In this document: in pieces, positions 15,863-23,244 of the stretch | Layout of the letters: each line of letters opens with the position of its first letter | Position numbering within the stretch: the stretch's first letter is position 1 | Origin: a virus | Length of the DNA stretch: 42,291 nucleotides | Reading direction: 5' to 3' (one strand) | IMG/VR virus record: IMGVR_UViG_3300036398_001345 | Coordinates: 1 to 42,291 of that record | Notes under the pieces: generated by a model | Databases searched by the model: none | What the model was told of the DNA's origin: nothing | What the model saw: only the letters and a program-made list of their open reading frames with translations | Position numbers and translations under genes: made by a program

Positions 15863-16195
15863 TTAACCTGATGGGTTGGCATCACGAATTTTTTCTTTTA
15901 TCCATTCATACGCTTCTTCATTGTGAGCATTAACTCTCCACTCTTTTACTACATGATAATCAATATCATGTGTTCCAAATGGACGAACATCACATATTTT
16001 AGCAACATGACCAGTTTCAAATTGAATATGCCATGCGACCTTTTCCACACCGTCAAATTCATCACCTGCATCAACGGTAAATGTTGGCTGTCCAAATGCC
16101 TTAACCAAGTGTCTATATTCACATTCCATAACGCCTACTTGTGGTGTCATTTTTACCACAATATCCTTACCCATTCTGTGTCTGGGATAACTCAT
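15863..16195 (-). CDS. Conserved phage-type hypothetical protein
   Basis: This is a 110-residue small alpha/beta protein. Its core (FGQPTFTVDAGDEFDG, VAWHIQFETGHVAKICDV, then WRVNAHNEEAYEWIKEKI) resembles a small protein common in T4-like and other phages, with the pattern G-x-P … D … W-x-I-x-F-x-x-G-x-V-A-x-I. I recall that family only as hypothetical. AGAGG lies before ATG 16195. No catalytic motif is evident. Confidence 0.65.
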   Translation of the reverse strand: MSYPRHRMGKDIVVKMTPQVGVMECEYRHLVKAFGQPTFTVDAGDEFDGVEKVAWHIQFETGHVAKICDVRPFGTHDIDYHVVKEWRVNAHNEEAYEWIKEKIRDANPSG

Positions 16196-16244
16196 AATAA
16201 CCTCTTGTAATTATTTTTTCAATAATATATTTAGTAAAACTGTA

Positions 16245-16412
16245 TTAAAATTCGCCTTTTAATAATAAACCTACGGCCATCCGTATAAACTCTATACCGA
16301 TAGCAATAGGAAAGCCAATCATAAATGTAAATAGAATAGTAACAATAGAATAGAATAGATATACAAACGGTGTTACTATACCGTAAGCAAAAAACTCAAA
16401 AAACTTTTTCAT
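16245..16412 (-). CDS. Tiny membrane protein
   Basis: This is a 55-residue protein starting MKKFFEFFAYGIVTPF, with hydrophobic segments at about residues 10-36 and 37-50, probably one or two membrane helices. AAAGG lies five to six bases before the ATG at 16412. The frame fills a gap of more than 230 bases that would otherwise be empty. Function unknown; a holin-type or envelope role is possible but there is no specific evidence. Confidence 0.5.
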   Translation of the reverse strand: MKKFFEFFAYGIVTPFVYLFYSIVTILFTFMIGFPIAIGIEFIRMAVGLLLKGEF

Positions 16413-16431
16413 AAAAACCTTTGGGATTATA

Positions 16432-16710
16432 TTATTTTGTTAATTCATCAACAAGGAATCTATAATCAACATTACTCAAATTGATTAACCCCTTCACTAT
16501 CTGTAAATCAATATCTTTTAATTTTCTTTGTATAAATTTTTTTAAACAATCTTTAATTAAAGGTGATATTGAATCTATAAATTGGTCTGTATTTAGATGT
16601 CCAATGTTATCTGAAAATAATTGTTCTTCATCTATGATACATAACAAATCATCATGCAATGATTTATCTATTTTTGTTAAGTCAATAACCGTTCTTGTAT
16701 CAAAATTCAT
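16432..16710 (-). CDS. Hypothetical protein
   Basis: This is a 92-residue acidic, helical protein with no recognised motif. The start overlaps the previous gene by 11 bases and has no clear ribosome site, so it may be translated by coupling. Function unknown. Confidence 0.55.
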   Translation of the reverse strand: MNFDTRTVIDLTKIDKSLHDDLLCIIDEEQLFSDNIGHLNTDQFIDSISPLIKDCLKKFIQRKLKDIDLQIVKGLINLSNVDYRFLVDELTK

Positions 16711-16900
16711 AGCTTTGAAAAGATGGTGAATTAAATTCCATGAAAGATATTCCAGTCAAATAAGAATATAGAAACGATTTTATTTGATCATCTGTCAAAT
16801 CATTATCTCTATAATTTCTCAATTCCTTTTCAGTTATATTTACGCGGGCTCCATCTTGGGAATAAAATACCCAACCATTTGAAAATATAAATGGTATCAT
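16700..16900 (-). CDS. Hypothetical protein
   Basis: This is a 66-residue protein (MIPFIFSNGWVFYSQDGARVN …) with a beta-rich start and a helical middle (TEKELRNYRDNDLTDDQIKSF). AAGGA lies upstream. It is placed seven bases after the acidic-tail gene, probably in one operon. No family recognised. Confidence 0.55.
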   Translation of the reverse strand: MIPFIFSNGWVFYSQDGARVNITEKELRNYRDNDLTDDQIKSFLYSYLTGISFMEFNSPSFQSYEF

Positions 16901-16906
16901 GTATTA

Positions 16907-17509
16907 TTAAATTCCTTCTTCATCGAAGTCATCGAAGTCTTCTTCATCATAGTATTCTTCGTCATCATCATCGAAGTCATCAAAGTCATCGAAATCATCT
17001 GCATCTTCAATGTCAGTTTCATCCCATGCATCTTGATCATCGTACTCTTCCTCTTCTACTTCATCCCATTCCATTTCATCTTTTACATTATCTTCCATAT
17101 CTTCAACTCCATTAAAGTATTTCATATAACCATGAACTGCATCCATGTAGTTTTCTGCAATAGAAAGTTTATATTGAACCCAATCTTCGAGTTGCATACC
17201 TTCGTCAATCATGTGATATAATTCATTAGCTTTTTCCATGATTGCTAGTAATTGAGCTTTAGCCATTTTACCTTCGCCTTCATAGTCATGGTTTTCGTTT
17301 ATTTTATTGAGTTCATTGAATAATGCCTGCTCCGCAGCCAAAACTATATTATTAGCAACTTTATTCTTTTTTGGATTACCTTTAACCTTACCAGCAATTT
17401 TAACTGCCTCATAAAGGTCACCTGTAAGTTCTTTGATTTTTTTCTTTTGTTTTTCTTCTTTCAAAACACTAACCGTTTCTTCAATTATCATTTTCTTTAT
17501 AGGATTCAT
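16907..17509 (-). CDS. Helical protein with long acidic tail
   Basis: This is a 200-residue protein. Residues 1-135 are helical and include MAKAQLLAIMEKANELYHM and LEDWVQYKLSIAENYMDAV, a pattern I recall from small virion-associated proteins of many phages. Residues 140-200 are almost entirely Asp/Glu with DFDDFDDFDDDDEE repeats. The N-terminus (MNPIKKMIIEE) may be a weak variant of the propeptide-like sequence. Acidic tails can mimic DNA or bind basic proteins; a head-core or anti-restriction role is only speculation. ATG 17509 follows GGAG by seven bases. A strong promoter and palindrome lie directly upstream. Confidence 0.6.
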   Translation of the reverse strand: MNPIKKMIIEETVSVLKEEKQKKKIKELTGDLYEAVKIAGKVKGNPKKNKVANNIVLAAEQALFNELNKINENHDYEGEGKMAKAQLLAIMEKANELYHMIDEGMQLEDWVQYKLSIAENYMDAVHGYMKYFNGVEDMEDNVKDEMEWDEVEEEEYDDQDAWDETDIEDADDFDDFDDFDDDDEEYYDEEDFDDFDEEGI

Positions 17510-17521
17510 TTGGCTCTCCAA

Positions 17522-17538
17522 TACCTAATTTTTAGGTA
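17522..17538 (-). repeat. Palindrome at the promoter start region
   Basis: TACCTAA-TTT-TTAGGTA is a perfect seven-base inverted repeat immediately downstream of the -7 element at 17541-17548. It could be an operator or a 5'-UTR hairpin. Confidence 0.5.
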
Positions 17539-17540
17539 TA

Positions 17541-17571
17541 CAAATATACTAAAATTATTCTAAAATACAAA
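17541..17571 (-). promoter_or_regulatory. Bacteroidota-type promoter
   Basis: On the minus strand TTTG (17571-17568), 19 bases, then TATATTTG (17548-17541), followed by TATAC. This is a textbook -33/-7 pair driving the gene at 16907-17509. Confidence 0.75.
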
Positions 17572-17576
17572 GCAAA

Positions 17577-18056
17577 TTATTCTTCATCTAAAATATCCTG
17601 CATACCACCGAATAAATAGTCAAGTTCATCATCACTTTCATCGCTTGGTATAAAGTCACTTTGTCCAACTCTTGTATCTATATCAACGAATGAATCGAGA
17701 AAAGCATCTTTATCCGGAGATATGTATGTTTTTCTCTTCATAATGGGTTCAACCATTGCAACAAATGCATTCTTTTCAGCATCAGTTGTTGGTTGTTTTA
17801 CTTTATTTTTCAATCTCATAGTATCTTTTGGCGAATATGATGTTACTCTGTGACCGAATACATCCTCTTTCACCATATCAATAAGATAGTTTGCATCATT
17901 TATTTCTTTATACATCCTTTTACCTCGTTTCTTTTTTCTTCCAGCACAATGTGCCTTCTGACTAAATCCCTTTGGTCTTTTACAATTTATAGACTTCTTG
18001 TATTTATCAGACCACTTTTCTAATAGAATCGATATTTCATCATCAAATGTATTCAT
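17577..18056 (-). CDS. Hypothetical protein with Cys/His basic motif
   Basis: This 159-residue protein has an acidic N-terminus (FDDEISILLEKWSDKYKKS). It is followed by a compact motif INCKRPKGFSQKAHCAG and a basic run RKKKRGKR (about residues 23-47), then an acidic remainder. I recall the C-x-x-PKGFSQxAHCxG phrase from several phage proteins but not with a known function. It might bind nucleic acid or zinc. No ribosome site is present; the ATATTTATT element ends three bases before the ATG. Function unknown. Confidence 0.55.
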   Translation of the reverse strand: MNTFDDEISILLEKWSDKYKKSINCKRPKGFSQKAHCAGRKKKRGKRMYKEINDANYLIDMVKEDVFGHRVTSYSPKDTMRLKNKVKQPTTDAEKNAFVAMVEPIMKRKTYISPDKDAFLDSFVDIDTRVGQSDFIPSDESDDELDYLFGGMQDILDEE

Positions 18057-18059
18057 AGT

Positions 18060-18068
18060 AATAAATAT
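18060..18068 (-). promoter_or_regulatory. ATATTTATT motif adjoining a start codon
   Basis: Minus-strand ATATTTATT ends three bases before ATG 18056 and touches the stop of the Nudix gene. The same three-base spacing is seen at 8328-8336. Confidence 0.35.
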
Positions 18069-18499
18069 CAGAGTCTTTTAATTGCATCTAAAATTTGTGG
18101 TGCCATTGGTTCTGGAAGATTATCTTTCGTGAACCAATTAACATCTTCATGTTCCCAATCTATCTTAACAAAAAATCTTTTTTTAACTGTATACAGAAAT
18201 AAAAAATACATCCTATCATCTGCAAAGTATCTATCTATACAGGTCAATTTTGCATCACTTGGTATTTGGTGCGTAGTTTCTTCAAAGAACTCTCTACGAG
18301 CACACTCTTCCATTGATTCAAGACTGTTTACATTCACTTCGCCAGATGGAACTGACCAATGACCACCGAGATAATGTGCCTTAGATGTTCTCTTTGTTAA
18401 AAGAAATTCACCACCGGTGGTCACTACAAGAACACCAGATGCTCCTGGTTTTTTTATTTTAGAAAGTTCTTCTGGTGTTATATCATTTATATTAGCCAT
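18068..18499 (-). CDS. Nudix hydrolase
   Basis: This 143-residue pyrophosphohydrolase cleaves nucleoside diphosphates linked to another group. The Nudix box is readable: Gly53-Glu54, then Glu61, a seven-residue gap, Arg69-Glu70-Phe-Phe-Glu73-Glu74. There are two extra residues between the first Gly and Glu61 relative to the usual G-x5-E. The N-terminal strand SGVLVVTTGGEFLLTKR and GGHWSVPSGE fit the fold. The substrate cannot be told from sequence; candidates are oxidised dNTPs, nucleotide sugars (relevant to the adjacent sugar island) or NAD/RNA caps. It overlaps its upstream neighbour by eight bases. Confidence 0.88.
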   Translation of the reverse strand: MANINDITPEELSKIKKPGASGVLVVTTGGEFLLTKRTSKAHYLGGHWSVPSGEVNVNSLESMEECARREFFEETTHQIPSDAKLTCIDRYFADDRMYFLFLYTVKKRFFVKIDWEHEDVNWFTKDNLPEPMAPQILDAIKRL

Positions 18500-18686
18500 G
18501 TTTACTCAAAGATTGATTATATTTTCCGTTTTTTAATCTACTGTATATCATAATCAACTCGACTTCTGACATATCATCAAGGTGTTTTTTACCGACCACA
18601 CTCTGACACCATGACATAAATTTCTTATCACCATCCCAAGATATTCCCATTTTATCTGCAATACTATGTATATCTTTTGGTGTCAT
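18492..18686 (-). CDS. Small conserved phage-type protein
   Basis: This is a 64-residue helical protein. The pattern MTPKDIHSIADKMGISWDGD … FMSWCQSVVGKKHLDDMSEVEL recalls small phage proteins with a GKxHLDDM phrase, some related to Mu Gp16-like regulators; this is from memory and uncertain. It overlaps both neighbours by four to eight bases in a tight operon. Confidence 0.55.
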   Translation of the reverse strand: MTPKDIHSIADKMGISWDGDKKFMSWCQSVVGKKHLDDMSEVELIMIYSRLKNGKYNQSLSKHG

Positions 18687-18871
18687 CTTTGGTATGGAAA
18701 AATATCATTTAATTTTTGTCTTCTTTTGTTACAACCGCAATCTTCTTTACCGACTGCCTTAGCAACTGACTCTGCAACTCTGTCCAAACCAACTGCATTA
18801 GTAATCTTTGCAATAGTATCACCAAGACCCTTTGATTCTTGATTTTCTGTCTGTTGTGTTTGTTCACTCAT
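18683..18871 (-). CDS. Small Cys-Gly-Cys protein of phage type
   Basis: This is a 62-residue protein. A polar N-terminus is followed by an amphipathic helix (LGDTIAKITNAVGLDRV) and the terminal motif EDCGCNKRRQKLNDIFPY. I recall similar CGC-x-KR-x-x-x-LN-x-x-FPY endings in small phage proteins of unknown function. ATG 18871 is preferred to the in-frame 18880 because AGGTGG lies upstream. The paired Cys could bind metal. No function assigned. Confidence 0.6.
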   Translation of the reverse strand: MSEQTQQTENQESKGLGDTIAKITNAVGLDRVAESVAKAVGKEDCGCNKRRQKLNDIFPYQR

Positions 18872-18893
18872 AATAACCACCTTTTTATTAGTT

Positions 18894-19250
18894 TTACTTT
18901 AATGTAATTAAATATTTTAGTTTATTAAATTCAGCCAACATTTCGTCACGAATATTGAGTAAGTCTGTATCTGATTGTTGATTCAATACATTACTCAATC
19001 CAATAAGATATGATACAGTTTCGTCTATAAAAGATATAATATCCTTTTCATTTCTGTTGTATACTTTGAATTGTATAGCAGGAACTCTACCGTATTTCCC
19101 CATAAGAACTTCAACAAATGAATCGATTAAATCACCCATAGCATCATATGTCCCACCGTATGCTTGATGGCGTGCATATGATTTTGTTTGCCAATGGAAG
19201 AATCTTAGTTGTGTTTGAATAGCCACAAGTGTGCTTGCTATTTCATGCAT
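18894..19250 (-). CDS. Dps/ferritin-like small helical protein (DUF5856-like)
   Basis: This 118-residue four-helix protein begins MHEIASTLVAIQTQLRFFHWQTKSYARH. The phrase HWQT…YARHQAYGGTYDAMGDLID resembles the N-terminal helices of Dps-type ferritins and the phage DUF5856 family. It lacks the length and full set of metal ligands of a real Dps (about 160 residues), so iron storage is not assured. GGAGATTATC precedes ATG 19250, and the ATATTTATA element is 33 bases upstream. It may bind DNA or metal in the infected cell or virion; that is inference. Confidence 0.6.
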   Translation of the reverse strand: MHEIASTLVAIQTQLRFFHWQTKSYARHQAYGGTYDAMGDLIDSFVEVLMGKYGRVPAIQFKVYNRNEKDIISFIDETVSYLIGLSNVLNQQSDTDLLNIRDEMLAEFNKLKYLITLK

Positions 19251-19283
19251 GATAATCTCCAAAATTAAATAATGTATTCCCAA

Positions 19284-19292
19284 TATAAATAT
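19284..19292 (-). promoter_or_regulatory. ATATTTATA motif
   Basis: Minus-strand ATATTTATA, 33 bases before ATG 19250 and just after the end of the sugar island's last gene. It is a candidate late promoter element. Confidence 0.42.
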
Positions 19293-19302
19293 AGTCTTAA
19301 TC

Positions 19303-20091
19303 TCAAATAATATACTTTGAAATCATTTTAGAGTTATTAAGTGTATTGTGTTTGGCTCTTTCACCCCACTTGTATTCAAAATATTGATGACAGTTGTGTT
19401 CTTCCATTCGAGACTTATGTATTTGTTCATCTGATTTAGCAGAGACGGAAACGAAATGATAGAAGTGCGTAGAATAATCTCTTGACATTTTCATACCACT
19501 TAACTCACATTTCAAAAAGAAATCCCAATCTGCAACATACCCAGCTTGTGATGGATAACTTTCATCAAACCCACCTACTTTCAAAAAGTCTTTCTTGAAC
19601 ATAAGAATTGGAAAAGTACATCCAGAATCATCCATAGTATTTTTTGAGGACACCATTTCGGAATAATCCCAAAACTTTTCCACATCAAAACTATCGGGAG
19701 TTCTTCCCAAATCCTTTATGATAAATTGTCTGAACATACTTGGATATGGTTCTATTTGATTGGGTGATACAACTTCGTTCTCTAACATATTCATAGTCAA
19801 TAGTTCATCCCAATTTTTAGGGAAAACATTGTCATCGTTCACTATTAGAATCTTGTTATGTGTAGAATTATACACACCTAAATTAGTGGCACGGCAAGTA
19901 CCAACATTCTGTTCTAAATTAAGAACAAGTATGTTGTCACTATGTTTTTCCAGAATATCCTTATTAACATCGTATGTTCCATCAACAACTACAACTATTT
20001 CATTATCATTCTTTTGTCCTTTTATTGCAGATGTTAAACATAGGTCTAACGAAGATGGTGATTTGTAAGTTGGTATTATTACCGAAATCAT
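19303..20091 (-). CDS. Family 2 glycosyltransferase
   Basis: This is a 262-residue GT-A, inverting-type glycosyltransferase that moves a sugar from a nucleotide-sugar donor. The N-terminus MISVIIPTYKSPSSL with EIVVVVDGTYD (Asp37) and the metal-binding NDDNVFP (Asp86-Asp87) are standard GT2 elements. GGFDESYPSQAGYVADWDFFLK is the acceptor-side motif. It is the last gene of the 11-kb island and overlaps the upstream gene by four bases. Acceptor and sugar unknown. Confidence 0.85.
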   Translation of the reverse strand: MISVIIPTYKSPSSLDLCLTSAIKGQKNDNEIVVVVDGTYDVNKDILEKHSDNILVLNLEQNVGTCRATNLGVYNSTHNKILIVNDDNVFPKNWDELLTMNMLENEVVSPNQIEPYPSMFRQFIIKDLGRTPDSFDVEKFWDYSEMVSSKNTMDDSGCTFPILMFKKDFLKVGGFDESYPSQAGYVADWDFFLKCELSGMKMSRDYSTHFYHFVSVSAKSDEQIHKSRMEEHNCHQYFEYKWGERAKHNTLNNSKMISKYII

Positions 20092-20774
20092 AGACTACCC
20101 CAATCAACCAATGGGGAAACAAATGGATTTTCACAATGGGTGGAGTATCCTGGAATACAAGATATTAAATTAGATCCCTCTTTCCATAAATGAGTAAACT
20201 TTGTATGATCATAACCATCGTGAGTAACATCTGGTCTACAATATAACTTATGAATATCCCAATGAGTTTTAAATGTACTCATTTTTCCTGCATAGGTATT
20301 ACAAGTAGATGGGGTTGATCTCCAATGTGATAGTTTACTAACGAGAATCTTAGACTGCAATGGATCATACATTGGTAAAAAGTATTTATCAGGATGGTCA
20401 TATAAAGTAACATAATCAACATTAAACGATTGGAAAGCATCCATCATTACTAAATCCCATCCAGGTCTATGCATATAATCATCTTCAACTAAATAAACTA
20501 TTGTGTCTGCATCTAAATCTTTTGTGACTACTGTTTCTAATAAGAAGTCAAAACTTGCATGGTCTGATCCTCCTGAAAACTCTATTACTTCATTTCCACG
20601 AAAATCTACATGATGGTTTTCCATTTTACCATCAAGACAAACGGTTATGTCTACATTATCGGTCATCAAAGAATCAAAACATTTTTGAAACGAAAACCAT
20701 TCTGGTTTAACATCATTTTTTCTATCTGCAGATTTATTATTATGTCTAACAAATATGTGAATTGGTTTATTCAT
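20088..20774 (-). CDS. GT-A type glycosyltransferase
   Basis: This 228-residue protein has the fold signature of a GT-A transferase with an acidic metal site VYLVEDDYMHRPGW (Glu97-Asp98-Asp99), here EDD instead of DxD. The downstream HDGYDHTKF and CIPGYSTHCE phrases recall capsule/LPS-type glycosyltransferases of large phages and giant viruses. AAAGGTGG precedes the ATG. It overlaps its neighbours by four and eight bases. Donor and acceptor cannot be named. Confidence 0.65.
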   Translation of the reverse strand: MNKPIHIFVRHNNKSADRKNDVKPEWFSFQKCFDSLMTDNVDITVCLDGKMENHHVDFRGNEVIEFSGGSDHASFDFLLETVVTKDLDADTIVYLVEDDYMHRPGWDLVMMDAFQSFNVDYVTLYDHPDKYFLPMYDPLQSKILVSKLSHWRSTPSTCNTYAGKMSTFKTHWDIHKLYCRPDVTHDGYDHTKFTHLWKEGSNLISCIPGYSTHCENPFVSPLVDWGSL

Positions 20775-21453
20775 GGCACACCCACCTTTCAGAAATAATT
20801 GGTCTAATTGGATTCAAATTATTATCTATGCCGTATCGAGGATATAGATGTAATTTTGTTTCCTTACAATTTAAAAATTCTACCATATAAAATGTAGCCG
20901 TACTTACTGTGTGAAATTCTTTTGAATTTTCTATAACCTTACCCCAATCTAACAGAGTAAAACCATCGATGTAATCCATCTGTATTACTTTATTATTACT
21001 TTCTGGTGTAATTGATATTTTATATTTCAAATCAGGTGATGCAAAATTACAATTAACTAATGTATATTCTTCACCTTCTTTCAATCCTAATTTTTCATAC
21101 AGTTCATTTTCTTTATCATAATTTCTATTCCACTTTAAAGTTTTCCATTCGGAAATATCTTCTGATACATAATGGTACTTTGCACCCATACAATCGAGTT
21201 TAATACCCATAGAACGAAGTATATTTTCCGCATTTAGAAAATCTATCTTTTCAACCAATGAATATATTGGTTCATTTCTATATTTAGACATTTCTATAAA
21301 TGTTGTATTTGGTAGAACCAAATAATCTTTTATCCAAATATATTCATCGTTTACTGGCCAAATGACATCGTAATCTAATTTGGATATGATAGGTGATATG
21401 AAAAGAATATCACCTATCCCAAACGGTTGCATTATTATTATATTTTCTTTCAT
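20767..21453 (-). CDS. GT-B (family 9-like) glycosyltransferase
   Basis: This 228-residue protein starts MKENIIIMQPFGIGDILFISPII, which matches the N-terminal GxGD loop of ADP-heptose:LPS heptosyltransferase-like enzymes. VNCNFASPDLKYKI and the C-terminal HTVSTATFYMVEFLNC fit the donor-binding half. It is short for the family (usually 300 or more), so one lobe is reduced. It probably transfers a sugar within the island's glycan pathway. Function beyond the fold is inference. Confidence 0.55.
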   Translation of the reverse strand: MKENIIIMQPFGIGDILFISPIISKLDYDVIWPVNDEYIWIKDYLVLPNTTFIEMSKYRNEPIYSLVEKIDFLNAENILRSMGIKLDCMGAKYHYVSEDISEWKTLKWNRNYDKENELYEKLGLKEGEEYTLVNCNFASPDLKYKISITPESNNKVIQMDYIDGFTLLDWGKVIENSKEFHTVSTATFYMVEFLNCKETKLHLYPRYGIDNNLNPIRPIISERWVCHE

Positions 21454-21457
21454 TGTA

Positions 21458-22210
21458 TTACATCAACTGAATTTTTTTAAAATATGATAATGTTTCTGAG
21501 TTAAACATATTGGGTTGTAGTTTGTTTTTAATGCTACCACCGGCTTGATGTAAAACTTTAACCACTTTATTGTTTAGTATAAGTTCATCATTTACTACTT
21601 GAATTTCTTTCCAAGAATCCCAATGTGTCTTTTCTCCCCAAACATTTGATATACCATAATAAACATTACTATCTACTGGATCAAGCATCTTGTGTGTCCA
21701 ATCTTCTTCATGCACCATTCTATTCAATATAGATTGTTCTTGGAATGGCATTATGTTTCCAAATGATAAATTGTATTCTATCCATTTCTCTAAAAAAGAT
21801 TTATTAGTTACACCAACCAAACCACAGTTAAGATATGTGTCCCAACTATATTTTTCAAAAATAGCAGAATCCTTTCCTGCCTTTTTGAAATCGTTGTTAT
21901 TTCGGACACCGATTATATCGTAGTTCAAATTATCTTCATCCAACAGTTCATCTAATTTTCCAGTTATTATACAGTCTGCATCAAAATGAACTACCATATC
22001 GTATTCATCTATCAACTGCATTGATATTGCAGGATGTACTGTTGTCCAATTAAAATTTTCATGTGAATCGAAAATAGTCTGTATCTGTTCCGAATTAAAT
22101 ACATAAAATGGTATATCCGGATGAAAGTGTTTTGCGGACTTCAATAATTTATCAGCACCTATTGTAAAAAACCAATCGTCAGAAACATGAGTACAAAATG
22201 CTACATTCAT
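21458..22210 (-). CDS. Family 8-like glycosyltransferase
   Basis: This is a 250-residue GT-A enzyme with the DxD metal motif in VVHFDADCIITG (Asp77, Asp79) and the typical conserved phrases YLNCGLVGVTNKSFLEKW and FQEQSILNRM. A C-terminal HQAGGSIKNKLQP loop fits the His-containing C-terminal metal/donor site (HxxG-x-x-K) of retaining GT8 enzymes. AGAGGA precedes ATG 22210. It overlaps the transketolase Pyr-domain gene by four bases. The sugar is unknown. Confidence 0.75.
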   Translation of the reverse strand: MNVAFCTHVSDDWFFTIGADKLLKSAKHFHPDIPFYVFNSEQIQTIFDSHENFNWTTVHPAISMQLIDEYDMVVHFDADCIITGKLDELLDEDNLNYDIIGVRNNNDFKKAGKDSAIFEKYSWDTYLNCGLVGVTNKSFLEKWIEYNLSFGNIMPFQEQSILNRMVHEEDWTHKMLDPVDSNVYYGISNVWGEKTHWDSWKEIQVVNDELILNNKVVKVLHQAGGSIKNKLQPNMFNSETLSYFKKIQLM

Positions 22211-22689
22211 AATATCCTCTTTGATAAGTTAAGATAAACTGGACCCTGTTCTGAAAAAGTTGAATGTAAATCTTCGATTAACTCATTTTCATCTTCTGGT
22301 CTTTTATATTGTATGTTTTCAAAATATTTTAATATATCATCATCGTGTCCCCAATGTGTAAACCCATCGTGTGAATAGTCTTTATCTCTTCCAGATGCAA
22401 CTAATTTTATATTTAATTTTTCACGATTAACATAATTGCGTATTAACTCCATTGGTCTGAAAACTATAAATGGTGTTATACTATATGCAATAGGAATCTT
22501 TCCAGTATAAGATAACCCAACACACATACCAATCATCAGTTGTTCCGATGAACCACAATTTATGAAATTGTTTGGATATTTTTCCTTGAAAGAATCGAAT
22601 AAACCATACCCTAAATCAGCAGTTACCAGAATTATGTTTGGATTTTTTTCTACTTGATTTTCTAAATATTCTACAAATCTTTTCCTCAT
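22207..22689 (-). CDS. Transketolase-like Pyr-domain subunit
   Basis: This 160-residue protein corresponds to the pyrimidine-binding (Pyr) domain of a thiamine-diphosphate transketolase. The cofactor-activating Glu is in INCGSSEQLMIGMCVGLSY (about residues 46-64). ITPFIVFRPMELIRN and DGFTHWGHDDDILKYF match the rest. The third, C-terminal transketolase domain is absent; the protein stops just after GPVYLNLSKR. It should pair with the PP-domain subunit at 23237-23893 to form one active site. ATG 22689 replaces an upstream TTG. The methyltransferase gene 22711-23244 lies between the halves. Confidence 0.8.
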   Translation of the reverse strand: MRKRFVEYLENQVEKNPNIILVTADLGYGLFDSFKEKYPNNFINCGSSEQLMIGMCVGLSYTGKIPIAYSITPFIVFRPMELIRNYVNREKLNIKLVASGRDKDYSHDGFTHWGHDDDILKYFENIQYKRPEDENELIEDLHSTFSEQGPVYLNLSKRIL

Positions 22690-22710
22690 AATTAAAACCA
22701 AGATAGTTGA

Positions 22711-23244
22711 TTAAAAATTTCCAATTACAATTCTATACCAATCAACAAATTTTATAGTATATTTTTCATTAGAGCTGAAAGGGAAATATTTACTATAAGC
22801 CGTAAATACTTCTGGCTTATTCGTGTCATCCATGAATATCATTCCACGAGTGCCTTTCAATAAATCTAAACTGAAATCAATATCTATGATAACATCTTCA
22901 TGTATATGAGAACCGTCAATCATTATGGTTTGTACATCATTCAATTTTATATTAGACTTAATAAAGTCTGCAGTTGTCATTTCGTAATGAGTTATATTTG
23001 GCAAGTTCATATTTGATAAAGCAACTTCTCTTATATGAGGCATTGATTCGCCTCTATTTTTATGTGAAATCCAAGAAGTAAAACCATCTTCTATAAATGG
23101 ATCAATTACATAAAAATGTTTTTGTGGAAACTCTAATGCCAAAGAACGGACTCCCTCACCATCAAATGCACCTATTTCCAAATGATTCCCACCAAAAGTA
23201 TTCAGTTCATATTTCAATACTTCATAGTTAATTGGACTAAGCAT
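22711..23244 (-). CDS. SAM-dependent methyltransferase
   Basis: This is a 177-residue class I (Rossmann) methyltransferase of the small FkbM/Methyltransf_24-like kind. Motif I is HLEIGAFDGEGVRSL; the acidic position after strand 2 is VIDPF; later IMIDGSHIHEDVIIDIDFSL and GMIFMDDTN. It probably methylates a sugar or glycan intermediate. It is unusually placed between two transketolase subunit genes, overlapping the PP-domain gene by eight bases. AAAGGAG precedes ATG 23244. Confidence 0.78.
   Translation of the reverse strand: MLSPINYEVLKYELNTFGGNHLEIGAFDGEGVRSLALEFPQKHFYVIDPFIEDGFTSWISHKNRGESMPHIREVALSNMNLPNITHYEMTTADFIKSNIKLNDVQTIMIDGSHIHEDVIIDIDFSLDLLKGTRGMIFMDDTNKPEVFTAYSKYFPFSSNEKYTIKFVDWYRIVIGNF

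Noticed and set aside
15863-15890. Short AACC-CATCA-GGTT hairpin with T-run as a terminator
   Set aside because: The stem has only four pairs and lies in coding sequence; too weak to call.
18894-19250. True Dps iron-storage protein
   Set aside because: The start resembles Dps, but the protein is too short and lacks the full ferroxidase ligand set, so only a Dps-like label is given.
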